From: Sphaerochaeta pleomorpha str. Grapes
Lineage (GTDB): Bacteria > Spirochaetota > Spirochaetia > Sphaerochaetales > Sphaerochaetaceae
Reading direction: 5' to 3'
Length of the DNA stretch: 64,000 nucleotides
Assembly: GCF_000236685.1 (NCBI RefSeq)
Contig: NC_016633.1
Coordinates: 868,001 to 932,000 of the forward strand
The stretch's first letter is position 1. Each line of letters opens with the position of its first letter. Below the pieces are notes generated by a model. That model was not told the origin of the DNA, did no database searches, and saw only the letters and a list, made by a program, of their open reading frames with translations. Made by a program: the position numbers and the translations under genes. This document shows positions 33,865-42,908 of this stretch, piece after piece.

Positions 33865-34416
33865 TTAATCCCTTTCCTTCTGGGGTACATAGTACAGAAG
33901 GGAGACATCATAGCCAGCTTCAGTGGCAAGATGTTTCATTGTATCAAGCAACTGGTCTGAGATTTCAGGTTTTCTGCTTAAAAACCAGAGATATCGTCGC
34001 GAATCATCCCCGACCAAAGCCCACTGATAGGCTTCCCCATCCAAGGCAAACACCAGGTAGTCTGCGCTGAAAAGGCCGAAGAATTTTACCTTCAACCTTC
34101 CGGGAGCCATATCATCAGGCCTTTGGGCAACGGCTTTGACCTGGGTATACTTCCCATCGAGGGTTTTTTTGAAAGCGCTGTTCACTACACTTACCTTCCC
34201 ATCGATTCGGAGGGTGTAATCGGCAACGGCGCCTACCAGGTTTTTCTCAAAGCCATGGTCATACCGTGCTATCTCATACCACCTTCCCATATATTGGGGG
34301 ATCGAAAGGCTGGGGACTGTCTTCAAGGGTTCATAACCTCCATTGGCTGTAGTGCAGGAAACAGTCGACACCAACAAGACTGTGGCAAGGATCATCAAGG
34401 TTTTCCTTCTTTCCAT
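33865..34416 (-). CDS. blc: Lipocalin family lipoprotein (Blc-like)
   Basis: Envelope lipocalin that probably binds lysophospholipids or other lipids and helps under membrane stress. 183 residues from the ATG at 34416, which has AAGGAG eight bases upstream; the frame runs on into the glutathione peroxidase gene but without homology. The signal has a relaxed, spirochaete-like lipobox (STVSC). Lipocalin motif 1 is MGRWYEIARYDHGFE; the barrel continues with ADYTLRIDGKVSVVNSAF, then YLVFALD and a late WFLSRKP. Thirty-seven bases downstream of the peroxidase gene, so probably one oxidative-stress operon. Confidence 0.9.
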   Translation of the reverse strand: MERRKTLMILATVLLVSTVSCTTANGGYEPLKTVPSLSIPQYMGRWYEIARYDHGFEKNLVGAVADYTLRIDGKVSVVNSAFKKTLDGKYTQVKAVAQRPDDMAPGRLKVKFFGLFSADYLVFALDGEAYQWALVGDDSRRYLWFLSRKPEISDQLLDTMKHLATEAGYDVSLLYYVPQKERD

Positions 34417-34453
34417 CGAGAAATCTCCTTCTGCCTTTTCAGTGTACGGCAAA

Positions 34454-34951
34454 TCAGAGGGAAAGCAACCGTTCAATATCTTGTTTGAGTTGTTCCGGCT
34501 CTACGTTGGGAGCAAACCGTTTTACGGTTACCCCGTCGCTGGCAACCAGGAATTTTGTAAAATTCCATTTTATAGTAGAGCCCATAACCCCGGGAGCTTG
34601 CTTTTTAAGCCATCTGTACAGGGGAACGGTTTCTTTCCCGTTCACTGCAATCTTAGCCATAAGGGGAAACGTTACCCCGTGGTTCAACTGGCAGAATTGG
34701 GCAATCTCAGTGTCACTGAGTGGTTCCTGGTGGGCAAACTGGTCACAGGGAAAACCGATTACAACCAATCCTTTCTCGGCATACTGCTTGTAGAGAGCCT
34801 CCAACCCAGTATATTGGGGAGTAAACCCACATTTGCTTGCCGTATTTACAATCAAGACGGTTTTTCCTTTCAATGCAGAAAACAAGAACGGCTTGCCATC
34901 ATTTGCGATAACTGAAAAATCATATAAAGATTCAGGAGCATGTGTATCCAT
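34454..34951 (-). CDS. Glutathione peroxidase family thiol peroxidase
   Basis: Thioredoxin-fold peroxidase of 165 residues reducing H2O2 or lipid peroxides. The catalytic residue is Cys41 (NTASKCGFTPQY), not selenocysteine. The Gln (GFPCDQFAHQEP) and the WNFTKFLV tryptophan/asparagine complete the tetrad, and Cys in GFPCDQF is the usual resolving-type position. Bacterial Cys enzymes of this family mostly use thioredoxin rather than glutathione. AAGGAAGG precedes the ATG. It lies upstream of the lipocalin gene; lipid repair is a shared theme. Confidence 0.95.
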   Translation of the reverse strand: MDTHAPESLYDFSVIANDGKPFLFSALKGKTVLIVNTASKCGFTPQYTGLEALYKQYAEKGLVVIGFPCDQFAHQEPLSDTEIAQFCQLNHGVTFPLMAKIAVNGKETVPLYRWLKKQAPGVMGSTIKWNFTKFLVASDGVTVKRFAPNVEPEQLKQDIERLLSL

Positions 34952-35106
34952 TGGGTACCTTCCTTTATGTTGTGTAAAATATAATTGTTAACAATGTATA
35001 TTGTCAAGAGACTCACACCCCAAGCATAAAAAGACAACCCATCACAGGGAAATGCTTTGAATTTGCAACTTTTCAGGATAGACTGTCAGAAAAAGGAAGG
35101 GCCCAG

Positions 35107-36360
35107 ATGGCTATCGGGTACGCCTGCCAAACTTTGGCAGTCCCAAAGACAGACTTGAAACACTGCCTGCTGAAAAATGCAGACGAATCAACGTTGCTAC
35201 AAGTGGGTGCGTATAACCTTGAACATCTTAAAAATGCCATTACCTATGCTATTTCCCAAGGAATCCAAATTTTCAGGATCAGTTCCGATATTATTCCTTT
35301 CGCGTCGAAAAGCGAAATCAAATTCCCTTGGGAAAGCAGGTTTTCTGAAAAACTGAACCTAATCGGGAAGCTGATAAACAGCGGTGGACTCCGTGTCTCC
35401 ATGCATCCAGGACAATATACTGTGCTGAATTCACCCCACCCCGCTGTAGTGGAGAACAGCATTGCGGACCTGGCCTACCATACGAAATTCCTCGATAGCC
35501 TCTCGCTTGGTAGCAACCATAAGGTAATTCTCCATATCGGGGGAATCTATGGGGATAAAAGCGAAGCTACAAAGCGTTTTTGCCAGCAATACAGACAGCT
35601 CGACCAGACTATCAAGAACCGGCTTGTCTTGGAAAACGATGACAAAAACTACACGATTGCACAAGTATTGGACATTGCCAAGGAAACCGGGGCTCCGGTG
35701 GTGTTTGACAACCTGCACCATGAGCTCAACCCCTCCCCCTTACTACGAACTGATGCCCAATGGATAGCTGAATGCAAAAAAACCTGGAAATCGCAGGATG
35801 GCAGGCAGAAAATCCATTATTCGCAACAGGATAGCGAAAAGAAAAAAGGGTCCCATTCTGCTACTATTTCCCTGGATCCCTTTCTTGACTATGTTTCGAA
35901 ACTGGAAATCCAAGACCTCGATATCATGCTTGAGGTCAAAGACAAAAACATCTCTGCACTCAAATGTATGTATTGCCTTTACCCGCCCCAGGACAAATCC
36001 ATACTCTGGAGAGAATGGGAACGGTATCGCTACCTGGTTTCTGAGCGAAACCTCTTTTCCATCTTTGAGATACAGGACCTTCTTGGTGTCCAGGATAACA
36101 CGACCTCCGTTACGTTTTACCGGATGCTGGAAAATATCCTTAGGCAGGAACCCGAACGGGAACAGAGCATCACAACGGCAAAGGAACTGTTCAACCTTTT
36201 TGCAGACCAGACAACAGCGCAGGAAAAAACCCGTTTCCAGCGGGCGTTACACCGGTACAGGGAAGCTGAGATTTCACTTCCTTCACTCAAAAAGCAGATT
36301 AAGAACCTCTGCGAAAAATATTCTGTAGAGGAAGTAACCACTTCCTACTATTTTCAATGA
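35107..36360 (+). CDS. uvsE: UV damage endonuclease UvsE with C-terminal extension
   Basis: TIM-barrel nuclease that cuts 5' to pyrimidine dimers and other lesions, an alternative to UvrABC. Residues 1-290 match UvsE/UVDE: start MAIGYACQTL, FRISSDIIPFAS, the metal-site histidines in LRVSMHPGQYTVLNSP and LHIGGIYGDK, RLVLENDDKNYT and VVFDNLHHELNP. At 417 residues it is about 100 longer than typical bacterial enzymes; the extra C-terminal part (from about 295, with WREWERYRYLVSERNLF) is helical and I do not recognise it. AGGAAGG precedes the ATG. The next two genes may be co-transcribed. Confidence 0.9.
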   Translation: MAIGYACQTLAVPKTDLKHCLLKNADESTLLQVGAYNLEHLKNAITYAISQGIQIFRISSDIIPFASKSEIKFPWESRFSEKLNLIGKLINSGGLRVSMHPGQYTVLNSPHPAVVENSIADLAYHTKFLDSLSLGSNHKVILHIGGIYGDKSEATKRFCQQYRQLDQTIKNRLVLENDDKNYTIAQVLDIAKETGAPVVFDNLHHELNPSPLLRTDAQWIAECKKTWKSQDGRQKIHYSQQDSEKKKGSHSATISLDPFLDYVSKLEIQDLDIMLEVKDKNISALKCMYCLYPPQDKSILWREWERYRYLVSERNLFSIFEIQDLLGVQDNTTSVTFYRMLENILRQEPEREQSITTAKELFNLFADQTTAQEKTRFQRALHRYREAEISLPSLKKQIKNLCEKYSVEEVTTSYYFQ

Positions 36361-36376
36361 AAAGGAGATCGATCGT

Positions 36377-37186
36377 ATGGCAAACAATCAAAAAGCAAGA
36401 GGTATGATCTTGGCTGTCCTCGTCTCATACATCATCATGATCACAGTGAACGCACTGGCAAACATTTTGCCTTTCAATGGAATCACTACCGGGGACATCT
36501 CCAATGCCTTTGGCAATTTATTTGCACCAGCTGGCATAACCTTTTCTATCTGGGGGGTAATCTATACATTACTTGCACTCTATGTCCTCTATCAGATGGG
36601 AGTTTTCCGTAAGGATACTTCCAAATTCATGAATGAATTGCTTGATAAAGTTGCCCCGCTTTTTGTTTTTTCTTCCCTTGCGAATGCAACCTGGATGTTT
36701 GCATGGCATTATAAGGCTTTCCCCCTTTCCCTGATTTTGATGGTCATTATCTTGATCTGTCTTTATTTCATCCTGCAGATTCTGAAGGTACAAGACCTGA
36801 GAAAAGCAAGCTATTTTTTCTTGAGGCTACCGTTTAGCATATATTTTGGGTGGATTACCGTTGCAACGATTGCCAACGCAACCACGTTGCTAGTCAGCCT
36901 AGGCTGGAAAGGCTTTGGCCTTTCAGAGGTCATCTGGACAATCCTTATCCTCATCGTGGGCACGGCAATCGGCATTGCAACCGCTTTGGTACACAAGGAC
37001 ATTCCCTATAACCTGGTCATCGTGTGGGCTTATCTTGGAATCTTGATCAAACACAGAAGCGAAACGGGATTTGCAAAGGACTACCCTTCAATCATCATTA
37101 CGGTATATATCTGCCTGGGACTGCTTCTGGCGTCTGTTCTCTTCCTGGCCTTGAAGAAGAACAGGCAAAAAAGAACCACTGCGTAA
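36377..37186 (+). CDS. TspO/MBR-like tryptophan-rich membrane protein
   Basis: 269 residues with seven or more TM helices. The stretches FAPAGITFSIWGVIYTLL, NATWMFAWHYKAFPLSL and PFSIYFGWITVATIANAT are those of the TspO-related tryptophan-rich family, which in its short form binds porphyrins and is linked to oxygen, light or stress responses. It starts 17 bases after uvsE (GGAGATCG upstream of the ATG), which suggests a shared light/UV stress role. It is about 100 residues longer than classical TspO, so the function is not assured. Confidence 0.75.
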   Translation: MANNQKARGMILAVLVSYIIMITVNALANILPFNGITTGDISNAFGNLFAPAGITFSIWGVIYTLLALYVLYQMGVFRKDTSKFMNELLDKVAPLFVFSSLANATWMFAWHYKAFPLSLILMVIILICLYFILQILKVQDLRKASYFFLRLPFSIYFGWITVATIANATTLLVSLGWKGFGLSEVIWTILILIVGTAIGIATALVHKDIPYNLVIVWAYLGILIKHRSETGFAKDYPSIIITVYICLGLLLASVLFLALKKNRQKRTTA

Positions 37187-37209
37187 AACATTTGCAACGG
37201 AGCGCCTAC

Positions 37210-38319
37210 ATGGAAAACCAAACAACGCACAAGAAAGGATGGGAGACGATTGCAATCAGAACCATCCTATGGACGTACATCGTCATGTGCCTGGTCATCG
37301 CCGGCTTGAACTGGGGGTACCTCCCAAGGGCCTCAGCAAAGACAGCGGCGTTGATTACCAGAATCTGGCAAATCTATGAGAACTGGGTAAAAGCAGCCTT
37401 CATTTTTGCCTGTGGCTTTTTGACCTTGCGCATACGCTCAAAGAAGCAAAGGATTACCATGCGCAGAATGAACATTATAGGTCTTTCCCTAACAGCCCTT
37501 GCCCTGCACATAATTCTTCCCTTCCTCTTGAAAAACCCTGATCTCTACTTCTTCGCTATGCCCCTACCCTGGAACACAACGCCGCTACAAGCTGGAATCG
37601 AACAGTCTGCATTCTACAAAACCCATGTGCTCTCTCTCGGAGCTACTATGATACGCTGGGCGCTGTTGTTTTTCTGGGTTTACAGTGCCTGTATTTTGCT
37701 GGGAACCCTCATCTTCGGCAGACGCCTGCAATGTTCCTCGCTTTGTCTCTTCAATGGATTTGCCGCAGAGGTATTCGATCCGGCAATCCCCCTCATTGGC
37801 AAAAAAGGAAAAGGGAAACCAGCTCCCTTGGCAAAGAAAACCCTCGCTCGATTTGCTTTTCTGAGATGGCTGTTCTTTGCCCTCTCTCTGGTATTTTCCC
37901 TTTACTGGATCCTCTTGCAAGGCGGGATACCCTGGACAACCTGGATGAATCTGATGCAGAAGATAGAGGTGTATAAGTATCTGGTAACCGAATTGCTGAT
38001 GGCGATGTTTTTCTGGGTGGCCTTTATCGGTAGAGGCTATTGCCTTTACTGTCCCCTTGGCACAACCCTGGCTTTGGTTTCCAAGGTTGCAGGGCAAAAA
38101 ATCAAAACCGATAACAAAGAGTGTATCCAATGCGGGCGTTGCTCAAAGGCTTGTCCGGTATCAATCGATGTACAATCGTTTGCCAAAGAAAAAAAGGCAG
38201 TACAGGATATCCGATGCGTAGGATGTGCACACTGCGTGGATGCATGCCCGACAGAAACCCTTTCCTATGAAACCCATTGCATTTCGCTCGTGAAGAAATA
38301 CAAGAAATCAAACGTATAG
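37210..38319 (+). CDS. NapH/NosR-like membrane protein with two 4Fe-4S clusters
   Basis: Electron-transfer protein of 369 residues: five or six TM helices and a C-terminal cytoplasmic double ferredoxin domain (CIQCGRCSKACP and CVGCAHCVDACP). The paired cysteine motifs RRLQCSSLC and GRGYCLYCPLG at helix ends are the CxxxCP-like signature of the NapH/NosR/CcoG group. I start it at the ATG at 37210 with GGAG upstream, 23 bases after the TspO-like gene; the frame is open further upstream but overlaps that gene. Such proteins pass electrons between quinol and periplasmic reductases. No reductase gene is adjacent, so the partner is unknown. Confidence 0.85.
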   Translation: MENQTTHKKGWETIAIRTILWTYIVMCLVIAGLNWGYLPRASAKTAALITRIWQIYENWVKAAFIFACGFLTLRIRSKKQRITMRRMNIIGLSLTALALHIILPFLLKNPDLYFFAMPLPWNTTPLQAGIEQSAFYKTHVLSLGATMIRWALLFFWVYSACILLGTLIFGRRLQCSSLCLFNGFAAEVFDPAIPLIGKKGKGKPAPLAKKTLARFAFLRWLFFALSLVFSLYWILLQGGIPWTTWMNLMQKIEVYKYLVTELLMAMFFWVAFIGRGYCLYCPLGTTLALVSKVAGQKIKTDNKECIQCGRCSKACPVSIDVQSFAKEKKAVQDIRCVGCAHCVDACPTETLSYETHCISLVKKYKKSNV

Positions 38320-38364
38320 TATTTTTGGCAAGATACTCAATTGACAGGTAAACTTAACCTTTAT

Positions 38365-38703
38365 TAGATTGGTACCATTAGCAAAGAGGATGCCCTCGAT
38401 GCTATCGGTACCAAGTATTCTTTTCTTTCCAGATTGTGAGATTTGGGTATCGGTCCCATTAAATTTGACAAACAATTCGTTGACACCTTAGCGAAACCGG
38501 GGCCTTTTGGTATTGCAGAAGATATTATTTCGATGGTACATCATCTAAAGAAAGATAGAACTGCAAAAGAGGATGCGATGGAACAAAAAAACCAAGGGGG
38601 AAACCTGGGGTGTAACTCGATACAGGAATATCTTTTCAGCAAACCTGTTTTGCAAGAAATCGCTTTGCAAATGCCTAGAAACCAAAGAAGAAACAACCAT
38701 TGA
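38365..38703 (+). pseudogene. Remnant of an EAL-domain gene (C-terminal third, in-frame stop)
   Basis: Reading through one TGA at 38437, the frame gives DAIGTKYSFLSRL, stop, DLGIGPIKFDKQFVD, then EDIISMVHHL, AKEDAMEQKNQGGNLGC and IQEYLFSKPV. These align in order with the EAL motifs DDFGTGYSSL, LKIDKSFV, the AEGVE-EQ-L-GC stretch and QGYLFSKP. The catalytic AEGVE has become AKEDAM. No earlier part of the domain is left before the previous gene. So this is a decayed 3' fragment of a phosphodiesterase gene, just before, and overlapping by four bases, a live GGDEF/HD-GYP gene. Confidence 0.8.
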
Positions 38704-41516
38704 ACAACAACAAGACCCTGCTAGCTCTCCGTATATGTGTTCCTATGCTCCTGATGACAACCTTCATAGGAGGCCTTGGCGCCGAAAGTCTAATCCCAGA
38801 ACAGGTTTTGCCGCATATCCTGTTCGTTGTCGAAGAACCTTCGCTGACAATCCTTGAGGCAAACGAAGAGGCTATCCGGTTTTATGGGTATCGCAAAGAC
38901 ACCTTGGAGTCAATGACAGTCTCCCAACTCGATTATGGTAAGAATGGCCTCGATTTCAAGGTTACAGACCAGAAAGACCTAGTGGTCCTGCAGAAAACGG
39001 CAAAGGGGGAAACCAAGCTTGTTCTTGTGAATACAGAGCCTCTGGAAAGGGGAACTGCCTCACTCTATGCGGTAGAAATCGAGGATATCACTGGATCGTT
39101 ACTCATAAAAGGAAAAGCAAAATATAGTACTTTGCTGGTAATTCTGGGAACTTTTACCATTCTCGTTTTCCTACTTCTCCTGATCATCCATCATGTCAAA
39201 CACTATATCCTGCTGAACTATAAAAGCCAGCGGTTGCTTACTATCAACAAAATGCTCCAGGCTTTCCTCGATACCGATTCCCGGCTAGGTTTTGTCAAAG
39301 ACGGGGACCTCAGGTACCGGTACATCAATAAAGCAGTTGAGGAATTCTACCAAAAAGATGCCTCCGAAATTGTTGGATTTACAGACGACCAACTGGCAAT
39401 CCCCCAATGGAGGGAGCAACGGAACCTTACAGACGAGCAGGTCCTCAGGGAAAACCGCCTTATCGAGTCAGAAATATCCTGGAATGACCGATTTTACAAG
39501 AGTATCAAGTTCCCTGTAGAACTATCCAACGGGAAAAAAGGTATCGGTGCCTATATCGAGGATATAACCGGAGAGAAAAAACGCGGTGAAAATGACCAAA
39601 AAAGCCTTTTGCGCATGGCTATGCTTGTCGACTTTCTCAGTATTTCCTTCGAATCGCCCCAGAGCCAATTGGACGATGTGTTGGAAAAAGCTGTGACTCT
39701 TACAGAAAGTGTCTATGGGTTTCTCTACCTCTACGATGAGGTCACTGAGAAGTTTTCAAAAACCACCTTTTCGGGAGACGCACTCGCCTACCATAACATA
39801 TCATCGGCACAGGCTTCCCATACGTTCAAGCATTCAGAGCTCTGGCAAAAAATAATGCATGAGAAGAAACCACTTGCATGCAACTCACCTGCCGAAATGG
39901 AACAGCTGGCAAAAAATTGTCCACCCGAGCATTTGAAACTGACTTCGTTTCTGGCTTTCCCTGTACTCATCCATGAAAAAATCGTTGCCATGGTTGGTCT
40001 TGCCAACAAAAAGGGAGGCTATAGGGAAAACGATATCTACCAGATTTCCCTCTTGATGACTGGTGTATGGAATGCCAAAGAGAAGAATGAACGAGACAGG
40101 GAACTGCAGGCAAGCAGGGAAAACCTGCAGCTTATTCTCGATTCCACGGCAGAAGGAATTTTCGGTATCGACAGAGAAGGGAAATGCACTTTCTGCAATG
40201 CGAGCAGCCTTCGTCTTTTAGGCTATTCGAAACAGGAACAATTACTGGGCAAAGAGATCCTTGCCATCATAATCCCTTCCAAAACAGGAGAAATTGCGAC
40301 AGGGCTCCGGGCAAACGACATGGTCTCCCCTCTCGTAACAGGCAATGGGATATCTCTCGAAGACCAGGTTTTCTCAAGGCCTGACGGTACCTCATTCGAT
40401 GTTCTCATCTATGCGTATCCGCAATGGAAAAATAACCAAGTGGTTGGGTCTGTCATTACCTTTACCAATAATACGGAACGAAAGCAGAATATTGAGAAGA
40501 TCCAATTCCTCAGCAGTCATGACGAATTGACAGGGGTTTACAATCGCTCTTTTTTCGAACAGGAGAAAGCGCGCATAGACAAGGACGAATACCTTCCGAT
40601 TTCCTTAATTGTAGGCGATGTAAACGGTCTAAAGCTCTCAAATGATATCTTTGGGCACATTGAAGGAGATTTCCTACTTAAAAACATTTGCTCGGCTATG
40701 CAAAATGTCTGCAAACACAACGGTTCGATTTCCCGGACAGGGGGAGATGAGTTTGTGGTTCTCTTACCCCACACTGGCAGTTCCGAGGCAAAGGAATTGT
40801 TGGAGAGGATAAAAACAGAACTCGACGAGCAATTTCCACCGATGGGGAAAGACAGTATTTCCCTCGGCTATGCAACAAAAACGAATGCAGGGGAAAACTT
40901 ACAAGAAGTCTTCAGAAATGCGGAAAATAGTATGTATATGGAAAAAACTCTCTGCCATGGGGCTATCCAAGAGAAACAGCTCAAGCAATTGGAACTACAA
41001 CTCTATGATAAAATACCTGAAGAAAAATTGCATTCAAAGTGCATCGCCCAACTTTGTGGCAGGATGGCTGAGTTGCTGCAGCTTGAAGAGATTGCAAACA
41101 AGCAGCTCATCAGGGCCGGTTATCTTCATGATATAGGCAAAGTAGTCAAGAAAAAGGGGAATCTGAGTGAAACAGCCATTGATGCACAGGGTATGCACAG
41201 AATCTATGATCATACGGTTGTAGGCTTCAGGATACTTAAAAACTTTGACGAAACGGCAGAGCTGGCCGAAATCATTCTCTACCACCATGAACACTGGGAT
41301 GGCACCGGGTATCCCAAGCAACTCAAAGGAAAGCAGATACCGTTGGCCTCAAGAATCTTACGTTTCTGCGAAACCTATGAAATGCTTTCCCAGAATAAGG
41401 AAAGAGATGAAAAAGCAATGAAAGAATCCCTTTCATCGTTAGCGGGGACTGTCCTGGATCCAAACCTGGTGGACCTCTACATCGAAAGTGGGCAGCCTTT
41501 GCAAGTAGGTCTATAA
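38700..41516 (+). CDS. PAS-TM-PAS-GAF-PAS-GGDEF-HD-GYP sensor for c-di-GMP
   Basis: 938-residue bifunctional c-di-GMP protein. An N-terminal signal or anchor helix (cleavage near GLGA), a short extracytoplasmic PAS-like domain (about 35-120), a TM helix (about 143-165), a PAS (about 190-290), a GAF (about 305-450), a second PAS (about 475-590), an intact GGDEF domain (RTGGDEFVV near 680) and an HD-GYP domain (HDIGKV near 809, HHEHWDGTGYP near 866). Both catalytic domains keep their motifs, so synthesis and hydrolysis are both possible. The start appears to be TTG (38700), needed for a proper signal; an ATG at 38745 would cut into the helix. Confidence 0.9.
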   Translation: MNNNKTLLALRICVPMLLMTTFIGGLGAESLIPEQVLPHILFVVEEPSLTILEANEEAIRFYGYRKDTLESMTVSQLDYGKNGLDFKVTDQKDLVVLQKTAKGETKLVLVNTEPLERGTASLYAVEIEDITGSLLIKGKAKYSTLLVILGTFTILVFLLLLIIHHVKHYILLNYKSQRLLTINKMLQAFLDTDSRLGFVKDGDLRYRYINKAVEEFYQKDASEIVGFTDDQLAIPQWREQRNLTDEQVLRENRLIESEISWNDRFYKSIKFPVELSNGKKGIGAYIEDITGEKKRGENDQKSLLRMAMLVDFLSISFESPQSQLDDVLEKAVTLTESVYGFLYLYDEVTEKFSKTTFSGDALAYHNISSAQASHTFKHSELWQKIMHEKKPLACNSPAEMEQLAKNCPPEHLKLTSFLAFPVLIHEKIVAMVGLANKKGGYRENDIYQISLLMTGVWNAKEKNERDRELQASRENLQLILDSTAEGIFGIDREGKCTFCNASSLRLLGYSKQEQLLGKEILAIIIPSKTGEIATGLRANDMVSPLVTGNGISLEDQVFSRPDGTSFDVLIYAYPQWKNNQVVGSVITFTNNTERKQNIEKIQFLSSHDELTGVYNRSFFEQEKARIDKDEYLPISLIVGDVNGLKLSNDIFGHIEGDFLLKNICSAMQNVCKHNGSISRTGGDEFVVLLPHTGSSEAKELLERIKTELDEQFPPMGKDSISLGYATKTNAGENLQEVFRNAENSMYMEKTLCHGAIQEKQLKQLELQLYDKIPEEKLHSKCIAQLCGRMAELLQLEEIANKQLIRAGYLHDIGKVVKKKGNLSETAIDAQGMHRIYDHTVVGFRILKNFDETAELAEIILYHHEHWDGTGYPKQLKGKQIPLASRILRFCETYEMLSQNKERDEKAMKESLSSLAGTVLDPNLVDLYIESGQPLQVGL

Positions 41517-41578
41517 AGACAGCAAGTGTGTTCTTTTTTCCCAACGGTTCCTAAAAACCATACAGGATAGATTGGCAA

Positions 41579-41600
41579 GGCCCAGGGTTTCCCCCGGGCC
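41579..41600. terminator. GC-rich hairpin between convergent genes
   Basis: GGCCC (41579-41583) pairs with GGGCC (41596-41600), with inner GGG/CCC pairing around TTT. It lies between the stops of the c-di-GMP gene and the dehydrogenase gene. No T-run follows, so the terminator reading is tentative. Confidence 0.4.
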
Positions 41601-41615
41601 CAGAACTACTGCGTA

Positions 41616-42578
41616 TTATTTATTTACTTGGTTCACGGGTTTTTCCCCGGCAAGGAAGACCCGCACATTTTCCACGGCGATGTTGAGCAACCGCAATCGA
41701 GACTCTTTAGGGGCCCAGGCAATATGGGGGGTGACGATACAATGGGGGTGTTTGACCAAGGCACTGACCTCAGTGGGAGGTTCAACGGTCAAGACGTCCA
41801 TGGCACAGCCATAGACTTTCCCTGACTGCAGGGCGGCCAGCAAATCATCCTCATTGATGAGGGGACCACGGGAAGTATTTATTAGCATTACCCCATCCTT
41901 CATCTTTGCAAGGGTTTCCTTATTTACTAGGTTTTCTGTTTCTTTGGTAAGGGGGCAATGGAGACTGATTACATCGCTGACACCTAGCAGTTCATCAAAG
42001 GTAACATAGGATATCCCCTCTGCAACCCATGCAGGGTTCTGGTAAGAGTCAAAGGCTACGACCTTCATGCCAAAAGCCTGGGCAATGACTGCAGTGGTGT
42101 GTCCGATTCTTCCCAGACCCACGATACCCATGGTTTTTCCGGCAAGCTCTATCAAAGGGTAGTCAGTGAAGCAGAAATCGGGACAAGTAACCCAGGCACC
42201 GTCTGCAACCCGCTGAGCATGATGTCCAACCCTATGGCAGAGTTCAAGCAAGAGGGCAAAGACATATTGCGCCACGGCCGTAGTTCCATAGGTAGGGATA
42301 TTGGTTACCACGATGCCAGCCTCTTTGGCTGCAACCACATCTACGACATTGAAACCGGTTGCAAGGACCCCGATGTACTGTATACTTGGACATGCAGCGA
42401 ACTCAACTTCGCCCAGGGGTGTCTTATTTGTCAATACGACCTCAGCATCACCGATTCTTTTGACAATCTGCTCTTTTTTGGTACGGTCGTATACGGTGAC
42501 TTCTCCAAGCGCTCGAAGTCCGTCCCAGGACAAATCGCCTGGGTTTAGGGTAAATCCATCAAGTACGACTATTTTCAT
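41616..42578 (-). CDS. D-2-hydroxyacid dehydrogenase (glycerate/hydroxypyruvate type)
   Basis: NAD(P)H-dependent reductase of 2-ketoacids, 320 residues. The ATG at 42578 has AGAGGA upstream; the frame extends to 42629 without homology. Substrate-binding LATGFNVVDVVAAKEAGI, nucleotide-binding GIVGLGRIG, catalytic Arg in INTSRGPLIN, Glu in DVLTVEPPTE and His in VTPHIAWA are all present. The VLDGFTLNPGDLSWDGL start is that of glycerate dehydrogenases. Transcribed alone. The exact ketoacid cannot be told from sequence. Confidence 0.92.
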   Translation of the reverse strand: MKIVVLDGFTLNPGDLSWDGLRALGEVTVYDRTKKEQIVKRIGDAEVVLTNKTPLGEVEFAACPSIQYIGVLATGFNVVDVVAAKEAGIVVTNIPTYGTTAVAQYVFALLLELCHRVGHHAQRVADGAWVTCPDFCFTDYPLIELAGKTMGIVGLGRIGHTTAVIAQAFGMKVVAFDSYQNPAWVAEGISYVTFDELLGVSDVISLHCPLTKETENLVNKETLAKMKDGVMLINTSRGPLINEDDLLAALQSGKVYGCAMDVLTVEPPTEVSALVKHPHCIVTPHIAWAPKESRLRLLNIAVENVRVFLAGEKPVNQVNK

Positions 42579-42908
42579 ATCTTTTCCTCTCTCATTGATA
42601 GGGTATTCGCAATGGTTGCTTTTTTCCATACGGTAGGCCGGGGTTTCTCAAGATTGGCAAACACTTTGTCTGGTCCTTGGAGAATTTTACATATTGCTGG
42701 TACCTTGTGTATCTGCCTTGGCATAGGAAGTTACAGACATAGATTTTCCTTGCATCCCAGTGGCAACAGGTAATGCGGCTTTGCTTCTCACGTATTAGGG
42801 ATTCGAAGAAGTGCTTGCCTGTTCATCAGGGACCACTTTTTCTTTTACAGATTTCGCTTTGCCCGACCCACATAAAGAACCCCATCGGTAAGGATGAGGT
42901 TTTTTATG
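42579..42908. other. Spacer without a convincing gene
   Basis: 330 bp between two minus-strand genes. It contains a hairpin terminator near 42878-42905. One minus-strand frame is open for roughly 75 codons before 42610 but has no start codon or ribosome site and resembles nothing I know, so I leave it unannotated. Confidence 0.5.
42878..42905 (-). terminator. Hairpin terminator after the papain-fold gene
   Basis: AACCCCATC (42878-42886) pairs with GATGAGGTT (42893-42901) with one C-A mismatch and a 6-base loop. It lies a few bases after the minus-strand stop at 42909; the T-run is stronger on the plus strand, so orientation is not certain. Confidence 0.5.

Noticed and set aside
42579-42844. 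Minus-strand frame open for about 75 codons in the spacer
   Set aside because: No start codon at a usable place, no ribosome site and no recognisable motif; Cys-rich text alone is not enough.
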